Shown here in pieces: positions 8,657 to 16,664 of a stretch of 40,300 nucleotides of DNA. The position numbers and the translations under genes were made by a program. The stretch comes from an uncultured Lachnospiraceae bacterium (lineage in GTDB: Bacteria > Bacillota > Clostridia > Lachnospirales > Lachnospiraceae). The DNA lies in the NCBI GenBank assembly GCA_910584585.1, contig CAJUBP010000030.1:1-40300 (forward strand), given 5' to 3'. Each line of letters starts with the position of its first letter. Position 1 is the first letter of the stretch. Below the pieces are notes generated by a model, which was not told the DNA's origin, searched no databases, and saw nothing but the letters and a program-made list of their open reading frames with translations.

Positions 8657-9583
8657 TTAACTTTCTTTTCCAATCTCCGCCAGGGATTTTGTCAAACCTG
8701 CAAGACCCTGAATTTCAGAGGGGATAATAATTTTGGTTGCCTTGCCGTCTGCCGCCTTCTCAAAAGCTTCCAGACTCTTTAGCCGGAGCACGGCACCGTC
8801 CGGGGCTGCTTCTTTTAAGAAACGAAGGCCGTCTGCATTGGCTTTCTGAATCCGGAGAATTGCCTCCGCCTCACCTTCCGCCTCCCGCATGGTAGCTTCT
8901 TTTTTCGCCTCTGCCCTGAGAATTGCAGCCTGTTTTTCCGCTTCAGCGTCCAGGATTGCGGATTCTTTCTTACCTTCCGCCACCAATACGGTTGCTGTTT
9001 TCTCTCCTTCTGCCTGGGTTACGGCTGCCCGGCGTTCCCGCTCTGCCTTGGCCTGTTTCTCCATGGCGTCCTGAATCTGCTGGGGCGGAATGATATTTTT
9101 CAGCTCCACACGGTTTACTTTAATGCCCCAGGGGTCTGTGGCCACGTCCAGGGAAGCGCGCATTTTCGTATTGATCAACTCTCTGGAAGTCAGCGTTTCG
9201 TCCAGCTCCAGATCGCCGATAATATTTCTGAGAGTGGTGGCGGTCAGATTTTCAATTGCCATAATGGGATTTTCCACTCCGTAGGCAAACAGCTTGGGAT
9301 CGGTAATCTGGAAATAGACTACTGTGTCGATCCGCATGGTAACATTGTCTTTGGTAATCACCGGCTGAGGCGCGAAATCCACCACCTGTTCTTTCAGCAG
9401 TACGCGCTTTGCCACTCGGTCGATAAACGGAACTTTGAAATGCAGTCCAACGCCCCAGGTGCCCTGGTATCCGCCCAGACGTTCAATGACTAAGGCATGT
9501 GCCTGAGGGACAATTTTCACACAGGACGCCACCAGAATTAAACCGAAAATAATTAATAGCAATACAATCATATATCCTAACAT
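8657..9583 (-). CDS. SPFH/band 7 membrane protein (stomatin/QmcA type)
   Basis: Likely a membrane scaffold of the flotillin/stomatin type that forms oligomers in lipid microdomains (family knowledge). The 308-aa protein has one N-terminal membrane anchor (about 3-22) and an SPFH domain (about 25-175) with the characteristic VIERLGGYQGTWGVGLHF. A long Ala/Glu-rich coiled coil (about 175-245) full of AEAEK-type repeats comes next, then a short tail. It follows an NfeD gene by 18 bases; NfeD and SPFH proteins are frequent operon partners. Confidence 0.93.
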   Translation of the reverse strand: MLGYMIVLLLIIFGLILVASCVKIVPQAHALVIERLGGYQGTWGVGLHFKVPFIDRVAKRVLLKEQVVDFAPQPVITKDNVTMRIDTVVYFQITDPKLFAYGVENPIMAIENLTATTLRNIIGDLELDETLTSRELINTKMRASLDVATDPWGIKVNRVELKNIIPPQQIQDAMEKQAKAERERRAAVTQAEGEKTATVLVAEGKKESAILDAEAEKQAAILRAEAKKEATMREAEGEAEAILRIQKANADGLRFLKEAAPDGAVLRLKSLEAFEKAADGKATKIIIPSEIQGLAGLTKSLAEIGKES

Positions 9584-9601
9584 AGATTAATCCTCCACAA
9601 T

Positions 9602-10033
9602 TTATAATTCTTTCTGCCGCACCAGCAGCTTCACGCCGCTGATTTCCAGAATTTCCACCAGGGTCTCGGCAGCGATCACCGTATTGTCCGCAGATCTTGC
9701 AGACCACTCCTGGCCGTCGACAGTAACCATCCCTGCCGCTTTCAGATTGTCGATTTCCTGCTGAACCACGGCTGTTTTACCGATGAGGCTCTCGGCGTTT
9801 GTCTTTGTTCTGTCCTTATTAAAGAATTCCACTGCCAAAGGCCTGGTAACTGCCAGCAGAACCACAGACACTACCACAAACAAAATACTCTGCACCAGCA
9901 GATTCGCTCCCAGCAGACTGGCAATAAACGCAGCCAGAGCGCCTCCTGCAAACCAGATGGTGGTCAGCCCCAGGGTAATGATTTCAATCACTGCCATTAC
10001 AACAACTACAATTAACCAGAAAATACCATCCAT
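9602..10033 (-). CDS. NfeD-family membrane protein, short form
   Basis: 143 residues with three hydrophobic segments (about 4-21, 25-42, 45-65). A C-terminal OB-fold (about 78-143) contains the GMVTVDGQEWSA pattern typical of NfeD. It lacks the N-terminal ClpP-like protease domain of long NfeD proteins, so it is the short (NfeD1b-like) form. It is probably the partner of the SPFH protein encoded 18 bases downstream. The ribosome site is AAAGGAGGG. It is the first gene of a two-gene unit. Confidence 0.9.
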   Translation of the reverse strand: MDGIFWLIVVVVMAVIEIITLGLTTIWFAGGALAAFIASLLGANLLVQSILFVVVSVVLLAVTRPLAVEFFNKDRTKTNAESLIGKTAVVQQEIDNLKAAGMVTVDGQEWSARSADNTVIAAETLVEILEISGVKLLVRQKEL

Positions 10034-10201
10034 AAATTCCCTCCTTTCGGGATACGGTTCCGGTTTTCAGCGGTAATGCCGCTGTCACGTATTACAGCCT
10101 TCGATTTGTTTTCTTCGGCATGGTGTTAGTTTACTATATTTTTACGCATATTACAATATTTAATGCTTGGTACTGCAGAAAAATCGTAACAGTTCAGCCC
10201 A

Positions 10202-10226
10202 GGACTTTGCACTTGCCGCAAAGTCC
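10202..10226. repeat. Palindromic hairpin GGACTTTGC / GCAAAGTCC
   Basis: A perfect 9-bp inverted repeat with a 7-nt loop. It is followed 30 bases later by a second, looser GTGCA...TGCAC fold. There is no U-tract, so it may be an operator or a small repeat; it lies in the nfeD upstream region. Confidence 0.45.
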
Positions 10227-10307
10227 GTGAGAATGTGCAATGGTTGAGAAAAGTCCTGCACACTATTTAAAAGTTATTTCTTAACAGTTTCGAAACTTTC
10301 GGGCATG

Positions 10308-10344
10308 AAAAAAACTGTGCCGGATATTTTGTTCCAGACGCAGT
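10308..10344 (-). terminator. Intrinsic terminator of the ABC transporter operon
   Basis: On the minus strand ACTGCGTCTGG pairs imperfectly with CCGGCACAGT and is followed directly by seven T. It lies 45 bases after the permease stop codon. Confidence 0.65.
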
Positions 10345-10388
10345 CTTTTTCGATTTATCATTTGTGTCTTTCAAAAGATTGTATTCTT

Positions 10389-13244
10389 TTATATATTTTC
10401 ATTTTTCAGCACGTCTATGGTGTTTTCTTTCTTAATTTTGCTCATCGAGTACAGCATTGTCGCAAACACCACAAGGAATACGCTGAACACTGCCAGCACA
10501 ACGCTGTACCAGGGAATGTAGAAGTTGGCCTCCAATCCGTTGGAAATGGTGCGGTAAATCCAAAAGGTCACCAGGAAAGATACCGGAAGGCCGTAAAGCA
10601 GTCCTTTAAATCCATAGAGCAGGCACTCGAAATTCATCATTTTCCGGAAGCCCTCCGGCGTCAGCCCCACAGATTTCAGCATGGCAAATTCTCTTCGCCG
10701 CAGGTTTACATTGGTGGAAATAGTATTAAACACATTTGCTGCGGCAATCAATGAGATCAGCGTGATAAATCCCAGAGAAAACACATTGAGCACTGTTACC
10801 ATGGCCCTGTCATTCTCAATGCTTGCCGCATAATCATAGAGATTGTCCGGTGAAACCCCTTTGCCTGCCAGCAGCTTGCGCATGGCTTCATAGGTTTCTG
10901 TATGGCTGCCGCATTGAAAATACATATGCTTGGTGGCTTTCTCGCTGAGGGGCAGGCCGGGGAGATCATTGTATTCCGTTTCAGGGTCCAGGGCCGAAAA
11001 CACATCATCCATCAGGCTGTAAGGGTAAAACAGCCTTGTAATTTCCTGATCATCGGCGAACAATACAGGCGCTTTCGAGCGGACTGCGCCAATGGAGATA
11101 GGAATGGTATGGCAGCATTCCTCCAGGGGTTCTCTTTGCTCGGTGTCATTGTCATAATTCCAGTTCACACATTGGATTTCACCGGTTTTGCTGTCTGCTT
11201 CCAGGTAGCTGGACACGTTCTCCTTGAGAGGGATCATGTGAAGCTTAAGGTCTGCTTTAGACGCGTCGGAAAACATATTGTGGCTGCGGTAGCGTCCGTC
11301 ATAGCCATATATCTTGATGGCATCCACAGCCACAGCAGCGGGATGCTCCCGGTCAAAATAGTCGGATTCCGGAAGGTTCTGTTCCTTCAGATACCGGCGG
11401 AAGGCTTCATCTTCCAGGAAAATCAGTTGGAAACTCGCAAGGGTCGAAGCAAATTCTTTGTATTCTTCTCCCTGAACCTCGGCGAATTCTCTCTGGTAGT
11501 CCAGATATTCCCGGCTTAAAGAGGATGTATTGAGGGTTCCGGACAGATAAGAGAGCTGTGAACTGTAAACGCTTTCGCTGACATTTTTTACCTGGCTTAA
11601 TTCGGAAAAAATGGCGTCGGCAGGATATCCCTCATCATCTTCATGGTAAAGATAATGAATGTCATAGCCGGTATCGGCAATGACGGTACCCATGGATTTT
11701 GTCAGGTAACTGCACCAGCTGCTGGCGGAAATAAACAGCACAATGCTTAGAAACAAAGAGATTACTGTAGCCCGGTATTTTTTCCGGTTGCGCTTATAAT
11801 TTTTCGTGGCAAGCATTCCTTCAAAACCGAAAAGTTTTTCCGTAAGTTTTGAAGTTTTTACTTTTCCGGGGCGGATGGCAATGTCGTCTGCCTGCCGGAT
11901 GGCGTCAATGGCTGATTTCTTCACTGCCCGCCGGACGGGAATCCAGGCGGAAATCAGGATGGTCACCAGGGAAATGAGAACAGCAATTGCCAGGGCCATA
12001 AAGGATGGGTGCATTTCTAAGGAAACCCGCCCTACGGGCCCGAGGGCCTGAATGACCGGTTCCGTGTTGCTAAGGCCCGGGGTGCCTGGAATGCCAAGAA
12101 CCCGGCCGATCATATCTTTGGTAAAAAAGAATGTGACGCCGATGCCCAAAAGCCCGGATAAGATTCCAAGGGGAATGCCGATGCAGCCCAAAAACAATGC
12201 TTCAAACAATACGCTCCCGGTCAGCTGCTTTTTCGTAGCGCCAATGGAGGACAGCAGTCCGAATTGTTTGGTGCGTTCACTGACGGAAATGGAAAACGCG
12301 TTGTAGATCAGTGAGATGGAGCCGAAGGTGATGATGGCAATTAAAATCGCTCCAAGGCCAAGTAAAACGCTGTTGTATCTGCTTTCTCCAGAGTAGCCGT
12401 AAAGCCGCAGCAGGCTGTAATTGAAGGAGGCGCTGCAGTACTCGGAGGTTTCCAGCTCTTCATAAATGTTCTCAAGGGAGGAAACTGCGTTTTTCCCTGA
12501 GTAGGTGCGGATGTACAAATCGTAAAGATTTTCACTTTCATTTTCCCCGATGGTAAGCGCCGTGTAAGCCGGAGTGGAATAGTCTTCAAAGGATGGCCGC
12601 GCGTAGAATCCGGTTACTGTGTAGGTGCGGGGTTTACCGGGAATCAATTTCTCTGAGAGATTTGCCCGTTCGGGATCATCGCTGGAATACCGCCGGGAGC
12701 TGTCTAAATCCTGATTATTCAGATATTCTGTGGCATTGGTGAGCATTTGGCCTTTCTCGTCGAACCTAAGGCCCGGCTGCAGCTTTAAGACGTCATTTAG
12801 TTGATACTCAACGCCGCCGTTGTATGCTAAATGATTGGGCAGCAGAATTTCATTGCTGTTTTCCGGCATCCTTCCGCTGGTAAGGTGCACCGGCATCATA
12901 TCGGTAAAATCTTTTTGGATGCCGTAGACGCCCAGATAAGGCTTTGCGTTGTTGCTGCAGTCTTGCAGCTGGGAATATCCCAGAAATTCCATGGATACAG
13001 CTTTGCTGATTTTATCGTTGGACACAGTTCTTTGAGCGTCTTTGGCAGAAAGATTCTGGAATGTGCCGTACCAGTTTCCTTTGTTATAAATGGTGGACTG
13101 TATCAGGCAGTGCTGCAGGGATGAGAGACTGATGGTGGTTGCGCTGAACATGGCGGCGGAGAGAATAATTCCCACAATAGTAACCAGCGTCCGGGTCCGG
13201 TTCTCTTTCAGGTTTTTCAAAGTAACTTTCTGAAAAATATTCAT
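10389..13244 (-). CDS. FtsX/MacB-type ABC transporter permease (951 aa)
   Basis: Membrane subunit of a peptide-type ABC exporter or resistance pump. There is one N-terminal membrane span (about 18-40), then a large extracellular domain (about 45-300). A three-span FtsX core (about 300-445) contains SERTKQFGLLSSIGATKKQL. A further span (about 490-510) precedes a second extracellular domain (to about 805). A final three-span FtsX core contains RRREFAMLKSVGLTPEGF. This duplicated layout is longer than the typical BceB permease (about 650 aa). It overlaps the ATPase gene by 4 bases (ATGA). The upstream kinase and regulator suggest induction by an extracellular compound, perhaps an antimicrobial peptide; the substrate is unknown. 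Confidence 0.9.
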   Translation of the reverse strand: MNIFQKVTLKNLKENRTRTLVTIVGIILSAAMFSATTISLSSLQHCLIQSTIYNKGNWYGTFQNLSAKDAQRTVSNDKISKAVSMEFLGYSQLQDCSNNAKPYLGVYGIQKDFTDMMPVHLTSGRMPENSNEILLPNHLAYNGGVEYQLNDVLKLQPGLRFDEKGQMLTNATEYLNNQDLDSSRRYSSDDPERANLSEKLIPGKPRTYTVTGFYARPSFEDYSTPAYTALTIGENESENLYDLYIRTYSGKNAVSSLENIYEELETSEYCSASFNYSLLRLYGYSGESRYNSVLLGLGAILIAIITFGSISLIYNAFSISVSERTKQFGLLSSIGATKKQLTGSVLFEALFLGCIGIPLGILSGLLGIGVTFFFTKDMIGRVLGIPGTPGLSNTEPVIQALGPVGRVSLEMHPSFMALAIAVLISLVTILISAWIPVRRAVKKSAIDAIRQADDIAIRPGKVKTSKLTEKLFGFEGMLATKNYKRNRKKYRATVISLFLSIVLFISASSWCSYLTKSMGTVIADTGYDIHYLYHEDDEGYPADAIFSELSQVKNVSESVYSSQLSYLSGTLNTSSLSREYLDYQREFAEVQGEEYKEFASTLASFQLIFLEDEAFRRYLKEQNLPESDYFDREHPAAVAVDAIKIYGYDGRYRSHNMFSDASKADLKLHMIPLKENVSSYLEADSKTGEIQCVNWNYDNDTEQREPLEECCHTIPISIGAVRSKAPVLFADDQEITRLFYPYSLMDDVFSALDPETEYNDLPGLPLSEKATKHMYFQCGSHTETYEAMRKLLAGKGVSPDNLYDYAASIENDRAMVTVLNVFSLGFITLISLIAAANVFNTISTNVNLRRREFAMLKSVGLTPEGFRKMMNFECLLYGFKGLLYGLPVSFLVTFWIYRTISNGLEANFYIPWYSVVLAVFSVFLVVFATMLYSMSKIKKENTIDVLKNENI

Positions 13245-13924
13245 GAACGGATCACCTCATCTCTGATAATTTTGCCGTCTTCCAAGGCGATAATCCGGTT
13301 AGCCTGAAGGGCGATATTTTCATCATGGGTAATGATTACCAGTGTTTGTTTATAAGCCTCATTGGAGTATTTTAACAGTTCTACAATTTCCTGGCTGTTT
13401 TTGGAATCCAGGTTTCCGGTGGGTTCGTCGGCCAGAACTACCGCAGGGGCGTTCATCAAAGCCCGGCCGATGGAAACACGCTGCTGCTGTCCGCCGGATA
13501 ACTGGTTGGGCAGATGTCCCTCCCGGCCTTTCAGGGAGAGGATATTCAGAAGTTCCTCTAACCGCTGCTGATTGACTTCCCGGCTGTCCATTAAGACCGG
13601 AAGCGTCATGTTCTCTGTCACATTCAAAACGGGAATTAAATTGTAGAACTGGTAAATCAGCCCCACCTGCCTGCGGCGGAACACTGCAAGCTGGCTTTCA
13701 TTCTGGGCGTAGACGTCTGTGCCCTCCATAAATACTTTGCCGGAGGTAGGAACGTCCACTCCGCCCAAAACATGCAGCAGGGTAGATTTTCCAGAACCAG
13801 AGGGCCCGATAATAGCCAGGAATTCTCCTTTTTCCACGGAGAAAGAAACATCGTCCAACGCCTTCACCTGGTTCTCCCCGGAGCCGTAAATTTTTGTTAA
13901 ATGTTCTGCTTTTAAGATTTCCAT
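13241..13924 (-). CDS. ABC transporter ATPase, MacB/LolD-like
   Basis: Cytoplasmic ATPase partner of the adjacent FtsX-type permease. The 227-aa protein has Walker A GPSGSGKST at 40-48 and the signature LSGGQQQR at 142-148. Walker B is VVLADEP at 162-168, followed by the D-loop GNLDSKNS, and a switch histidine lies in ITHDE. The size and the LADEPTGNLD wording are typical of the MacB/BceA/LolD group. The ribosome site is AAAGGAGCG. It is first in its operon. Phased GTGAC repeats 50-85 bases upstream are likely the binding site of the response regulator encoded at 15340-16017. Confidence 0.95.
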   Translation of the reverse strand: MEILKAEHLTKIYGSGENQVKALDDVSFSVEKGEFLAIIGPSGSGKSTLLHVLGGVDVPTSGKVFMEGTDVYAQNESQLAVFRRRQVGLIYQFYNLIPVLNVTENMTLPVLMDSREVNQQRLEELLNILSLKGREGHLPNQLSGGQQQRVSIGRALMNAPAVVLADEPTGNLDSKNSQEIVELLKYSNEAYKQTLVIITHDENIALQANRIIALEDGKIIRDEVIRS

Positions 13925-13971
13925 ATGATTCGCTCCTTTGATTTGATTTAATATAATTCTAACCAGGCAGA

Positions 13972-14009
13972 GTGACAGCGCAGTGACTTCTATGTGACAA
14001 AACTGTCAC
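13972..14009 (-). promoter_or_regulatory. Phased GTGAC repeats, probable response-regulator site
   Basis: On the plus strand GTGAC starts at 13972, 13983 and 13994, exactly 11 bp apart. The outer copy also forms a palindrome with a reversed GTCAC at 14005-14009 (GTGACAAAACTGTCAC). Tandem half-sites one helical turn apart are the usual target of OmpR-family regulators. The leftmost copy abuts a weak -35 (CTGTCA) 17 bp from TATATT, leading to the ABC ATPase gene. Confidence 0.65.
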
Positions 14010-14126
14010 CTGAAATAACGAAACAAATTCCGATGCAATGTACCTCTATCAACTGGAAATTTTTACATCACAATGCACCACTTTCCATCCGCGGAGCATT
14101 CTAACTGCCGCAAACGTTCCATTTTT

Positions 14127-14213
14127 CGATACACAGGAAATACCGGAGGCCCCTTTCGCTAAGGACGCCCAGTTTGCGTGTGAAAGGGGCCTCCGGTATT
14201 TCCGTCCGTCTCC
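14127..14213 (-). repeat. Constant-flank hairpin repeat, copy A
   Basis: A perfect 22-bp stem (14136-14157 with 14182-14203) encloses a 24-nt loop. Flanks are CGATACACA on the left and GTCCGTCTCC on the right. In the sense of the kinase gene that ends at 14233 it reads ACGGACGGAAA, stem, loop, stem, TTTCCTGTGTATCG. It starts about 20 bases after that stop codon. There is no proper U-tract, although the stem could still terminate transcription. Confidence 0.85.
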
Positions 14214-14232
14214 AAAAATAAAAAAATCCTCT

Positions 14233-15237
14233 CTAACGTGCCGGATAAAACTTAATAATGAATCTGGCCCCTCCTTCCGGCCGGTTCTCCGCTTTCAAGG
14301 TCCCGTTTTGCTGGGAAACCACCATCCGCGCCAGAGCCAGGCCGATGCCTACGCTTTGCTGGGAAGCGTTTTTCCCCTTATAAAACCGCTCAAATAAATG
14401 GGGAAGATCTTCCTTGTCAAATCCAGGCCCGTTATCCTCAATGATAATTTCCGTGTAAATGGCGTTTTGGGAATAAGACGCTGTGATGCAGCCGCCCAGG
14501 GGCGTATGTTCCATGCAGTTTTTCAGAATATTCAAGATTGCTTCCCGGCACCAGGCAGGATCTCCGGTAAATGACGTCCCGGGATCTCCGCTGAGGGAAA
14601 AATTCTGTTCCCGCAGCTCCATAGGAATCATCAGAGGTTCCGCAGCCTGCCGGATCAGTGATTCTGCCTTTACAGACGTCTGCTGGAAGCAGACTGTTCC
14701 GGCGTCCATTTTGGACATTTTCAAGAGAGATTCCACCAGCCAGTCAATGCGGGAGAGAAGCTGCACCAATTCCTGCAGCAGTTTTTTCCGTTTGGAAGCG
14801 GGCAGATCCGGCTCCATCAGAAGAGAGAGAATCAGGTTGGAAGAAGTCAGGGGCGAGCGAATCTGATGGGATATATCAGCCATGGAATCCGCCAGAAATT
14901 TCTTGTCATCCTCCAGGGCTGCCGCCTGTTCGCTGAGCCGCAGCGTCATTTTGGACAGCTCATTCTCCAAAATAGACAGCTCTCCTTCCCTGTATTTCTC
15001 AAATTGAATGGGAATCTGACTGTGCAGCATAGTATCAATTTCCCCCGCCAGTTTCTCCAGCCTCCGATATCTGCGCCATGTAATCCAGTAATGGGAACCG
15101 ATATAAAGAATGGAAAAAAGGATCAATAGGATTCCGCTCTGGGAAGGAAAGAAAAACCCCAGTAAAACAGCAGAAAGCAGCAAAAAGAAATGCCAAACCA
15201 AACTGAATCTAACCTCGGGATTGCGCAAGAATTTCAT
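14233..15237 (-). CDS. Intramembrane-sensing sensor histidine kinase
   Basis: 334 aa. Two closely spaced membrane spans (about 11-30 and 34-52) have almost no extracellular loop, so the protein probably senses through its partner transporter, as in the BceS group (family knowledge). The H-box is FLADSMADISHQIRSPLTS with phospho-acceptor His124. The ATP-binding domain shows NILKNCMEHT (N-box), EDNGPGFD (G1) and GIGLALARMVV (G2). It follows the response regulator gene by 102 bases, an unusually wide gap that holds hairpin repeat copy D. Downstream, copy A separates it from the ABC genes. Confidence 0.93.
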   Translation of the reverse strand: MKFLRNPEVRFSLVWHFFLLLSAVLLGFFFPSQSGILLILFSILYIGSHYWITWRRYRRLEKLAGEIDTMLHSQIPIQFEKYREGELSILENELSKMTLRLSEQAAALEDDKKFLADSMADISHQIRSPLTSSNLILSLLMEPDLPASKRKKLLQELVQLLSRIDWLVESLLKMSKMDAGTVCFQQTSVKAESLIRQAAEPLMIPMELREQNFSLSGDPGTSFTGDPAWCREAILNILKNCMEHTPLGGCITASYSQNAIYTEIIIEDNGPGFDKEDLPHLFERFYKGKNASQQSVGIGLALARMVVSQQNGTLKAENRPEGGARFIIKFYPAR

Positions 15238-15275
15238 AACATTACAAGTTCCTTTCCTAATTTAGATTTCTCAAT

Positions 15276-15318
15276 AAAAAATGTCGCAGCAACATCTGCA
15301 TTTCCGTCCGTTTCCAAA
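15276..15318 (-). repeat. Constant-flank hairpin repeat, short copy D
   Basis: On the minus strand GGAAACGGACGGAAATGCAG starts about 22 bases after the response-regulator stop. A short bulged hairpin (AAATGCAG with CTGCGACATTT) follows and ends in TTTTTT. It shares the ACGGACGGAAA boundary with copies A-C but lacks the TGTGTATCG side, and here it resembles an ordinary terminator. Confidence 0.6.
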
Positions 15319-15339
15319 TAATAAAGAAATTTTACGGCG

Positions 15340-16017
15340 TCATTCCCCCATCTTATACCCCATCCCCCGAATCGTTTTAATAAGCGCGGGATTCTGAGGA
15401 TCTTCCTCAATCTTTTCCCGCAGCCGCTTAATATATACCGTCAGAGTATTATCATTGACAAATTCCCCCGCCATATCCCAAAGGGCGTCTAAGAGCTGTG
15501 AGCGGGAAAGCACAAGATTCTTATTGTTCATAAAATACAGCAGAAGCCGGTATTCCAGCGCGGACAGCAGGAGCTCCCGGCCATCCTTGGTCACAGTTCC
15601 CCGGTTTACGTCTACGGTCAGGTTCTGATACTCCAGAACTGTATTTGCTTTGCCGTAGCGGCGCAGAATGTTGTGAATGCGGGAAACAAGCTCCCTGGGC
15701 CGGAAAGGCTTGGCGATGTAGTCGTCAGCGCCCAGATCCAGGCCGGTGACCACACTGTATTCATCTCCCGAAGCGGTCAGGAAAATAACCGGAAGATTGG
15801 TGGTGGATTTTACTGCCCGGCAGGTGGCGAATCCGTTTCCCTCCGCCAGGGAAACATCCAGCAGCATTAAGTCAAAGGCTGCGGCAGATTCTTCCAGAAG
15901 GGCCAGGGCCTGTGTCTGCCCGTCCACCGATGTAATGGCGAAGCCCTCCTTCTGCAGAAATTCAGTTAAATTGGTGACGATGCTTTTGTCGTCTTCTACT
16001 AATAAAATGTGGGTCAT
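15340..16017 (-). CDS. OmpR/PhoB-family response regulator
   Basis: 225 aa. The receiver domain (1-120) has the acidic pair ED at 8-9, phospho-acceptor Asp54 in LLLDVSL, Thr in LTASG and Lys in AKPF. The C-terminal winged helix (about 130-225) has LSALEYRLLLYFM and the recognition region VNDNTLTVYIKRLREKI, then TIRGMGYKM at the end. It is the regulator partner of the kinase downstream. The likely target is the GTGAC array in front of the ABC ATPase gene. It is divergent from the toxin-antitoxin pair, sharing an 81-base promoter region. Confidence 0.96.
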   Translation of the reverse strand: MTHILLVEDDKSIVTNLTEFLQKEGFAITSVDGQTQALALLEESAAAFDLMLLDVSLAEGNGFATCRAVKSTTNLPVIFLTASGDEYSVVTGLDLGADDYIAKPFRPRELVSRIHNILRRYGKANTVLEYQNLTVDVNRGTVTKDGRELLLSALEYRLLLYFMNNKNLVLSRSQLLDALWDMAGEFVNDNTLTVYIKRLREKIEEDPQNPALIKTIRGMGYKMGE

Positions 16018-16059
16018 AGGATATTTTCTCCGTCTGTTTTATTGCATTTATCTACTTAA

Positions 16060-16074
16060 TATAGTATAACTATA
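16060..16074. promoter_or_regulatory. AT palindrome between regulator and antitoxin genes
   Basis: TATAGTATAACTATA is a perfect inverted repeat. A TATAAT hexamer overlaps it on the plus strand (16071-16076) and TATACT on the minus strand, so it may carry divergent -10 elements. It could also be the operator of the antitoxin, which usually represses its own promoter. I found no convincing -35. Confidence 0.45.
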
Positions 16075-16098
16075 ATATAAAATCAATGGAGGTGCAAT

Positions 16099-16362
16099 AT
16101 GGTTACATTACAAATTCCGATTGATGATAGCTTAAAAAAACAGGCGGACTCTCTATTTTCAAGCCTCGGTCTGGATACTTCAACAGCGGTACGTATTTTT
16201 TTAAATGCTTCCATAGAGAATGCAGGAATTCCGTTTTCTGTAAAGCACAAAGATGTGCCTGATTCTTTGCAGGAGGCTGTTTATGACAGCAGATACCGAA
16301 GGAATTTAAATGGGCCTTACTCAGATGCAAGAGAGGCCGTTAAGTCGATGCTGGAGGAGTAA
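16099..16362 (+). CDS. RelB/DinJ-family antitoxin
   Basis: 87 aa. The N-terminus is a ribbon-helix-helix DNA-binding region (VTLQIPIDDSLKKQADSL, then STAVRIFLNASIENAGIPF), typical of DinJ/RelB. The C-terminal tail (about 50-87) would wrap and neutralise the toxin. Family members also bind their own promoter. GGAGGTGCAAT precedes the ATG. The toxin gene starts 3 bases after its stop codon. Confidence 0.92.
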   Translation: MVTLQIPIDDSLKKQADSLFSSLGLDTSTAVRIFLNASIENAGIPFSVKHKDVPDSLQEAVYDSRYRRNLNGPYSDAREAVKSMLEE

Positions 16363-16365
16363 ACA

Positions 16366-16644
16366 TTGTATCAGATTGTTTATACGAATCGTATGAAAAA
16401 GGATGTAAAGCTGATGAAAAAGAGGGGGAAGGATTTAGATAAACTTATAAATGTTCTTTCTTTACTTTCAAGTGGGAAATCATTGCCGGTCCAGTATAGA
16501 GATCATCAGCTTTCAGGCAATTTACATGATTTTAGAGAGTGCCATATTGAGCCAGATTGGTTACTTATGTATCAAATTTATGAAGATACGCTTATATTGT
16601 CAGCAGTGGCAACGGGCAGTCATTCAGAACTGTTTGGAAAATAA
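16366..16644 (+). CDS. YafQ-family mRNA interferase toxin
   Basis: 92 aa with the RelE fold. Residues lining the YafQ active site are all in place and correctly spaced: His47, His60, Asp64-Trp65 (RECHIEPDWLL), His86 and Phe90 (TGSHSELF). By family knowledge it cleaves ribosome-bound mRNA. The start is TTG at 16366, 6 nt after the GGAGGAG that lies inside the antitoxin's last codons. The rare start and tight coupling would keep toxin synthesis below that of the antitoxin. Its TAA overlaps an ATG, but the following ROK gene starts 21 bases later. Confidence 0.9.
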   Translation: MYQIVYTNRMKKDVKLMKKRGKDLDKLINVLSLLSSGKSLPVQYRDHQLSGNLHDFRECHIEPDWLLMYQIYEDTLILSAVATGSHSELFGK

Positions 16645-16664
16645 TGAAAAAGGAGAGGCACAAC

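Larger units (their letters stand above)
10034..10388. other. Gene-free stretch between the ABC permease and nfeD
   Basis: These 355 bases hold the terminator of the ABC permease (10308-10344) and a 9-bp hairpin (10202-10226). There is also AT-rich sequence around 10130-10160 that should contain the leftward nfeD promoter. The best -10 candidate is TATAGT (10138-10133), but I see no convincing -35. No ORF or RNA gene is recognisable. Confidence 0.6.
13925..14232. other. Gene-free stretch between kinase and ATPase genes
   Basis: These 308 bases contain the phased regulator site and probable promoter of the ABC operon at the left (13940-14010) and hairpin repeat copy A at the right (14127-14213). 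Between them (14011-14125) I see no gene. Confidence 0.6.

Noticed and set aside
8545..8673. 43-codon N-terminal extension of ornithine carbamoyltransferase
   Set aside because: It covers the preceding terminator and lacks a ribosome site; the family N-terminus begins at 8544.
10902..11519. 205-codon open frame antisense to the ABC permease
   Set aside because: It lies inside the permease gene with no start signal or family features.
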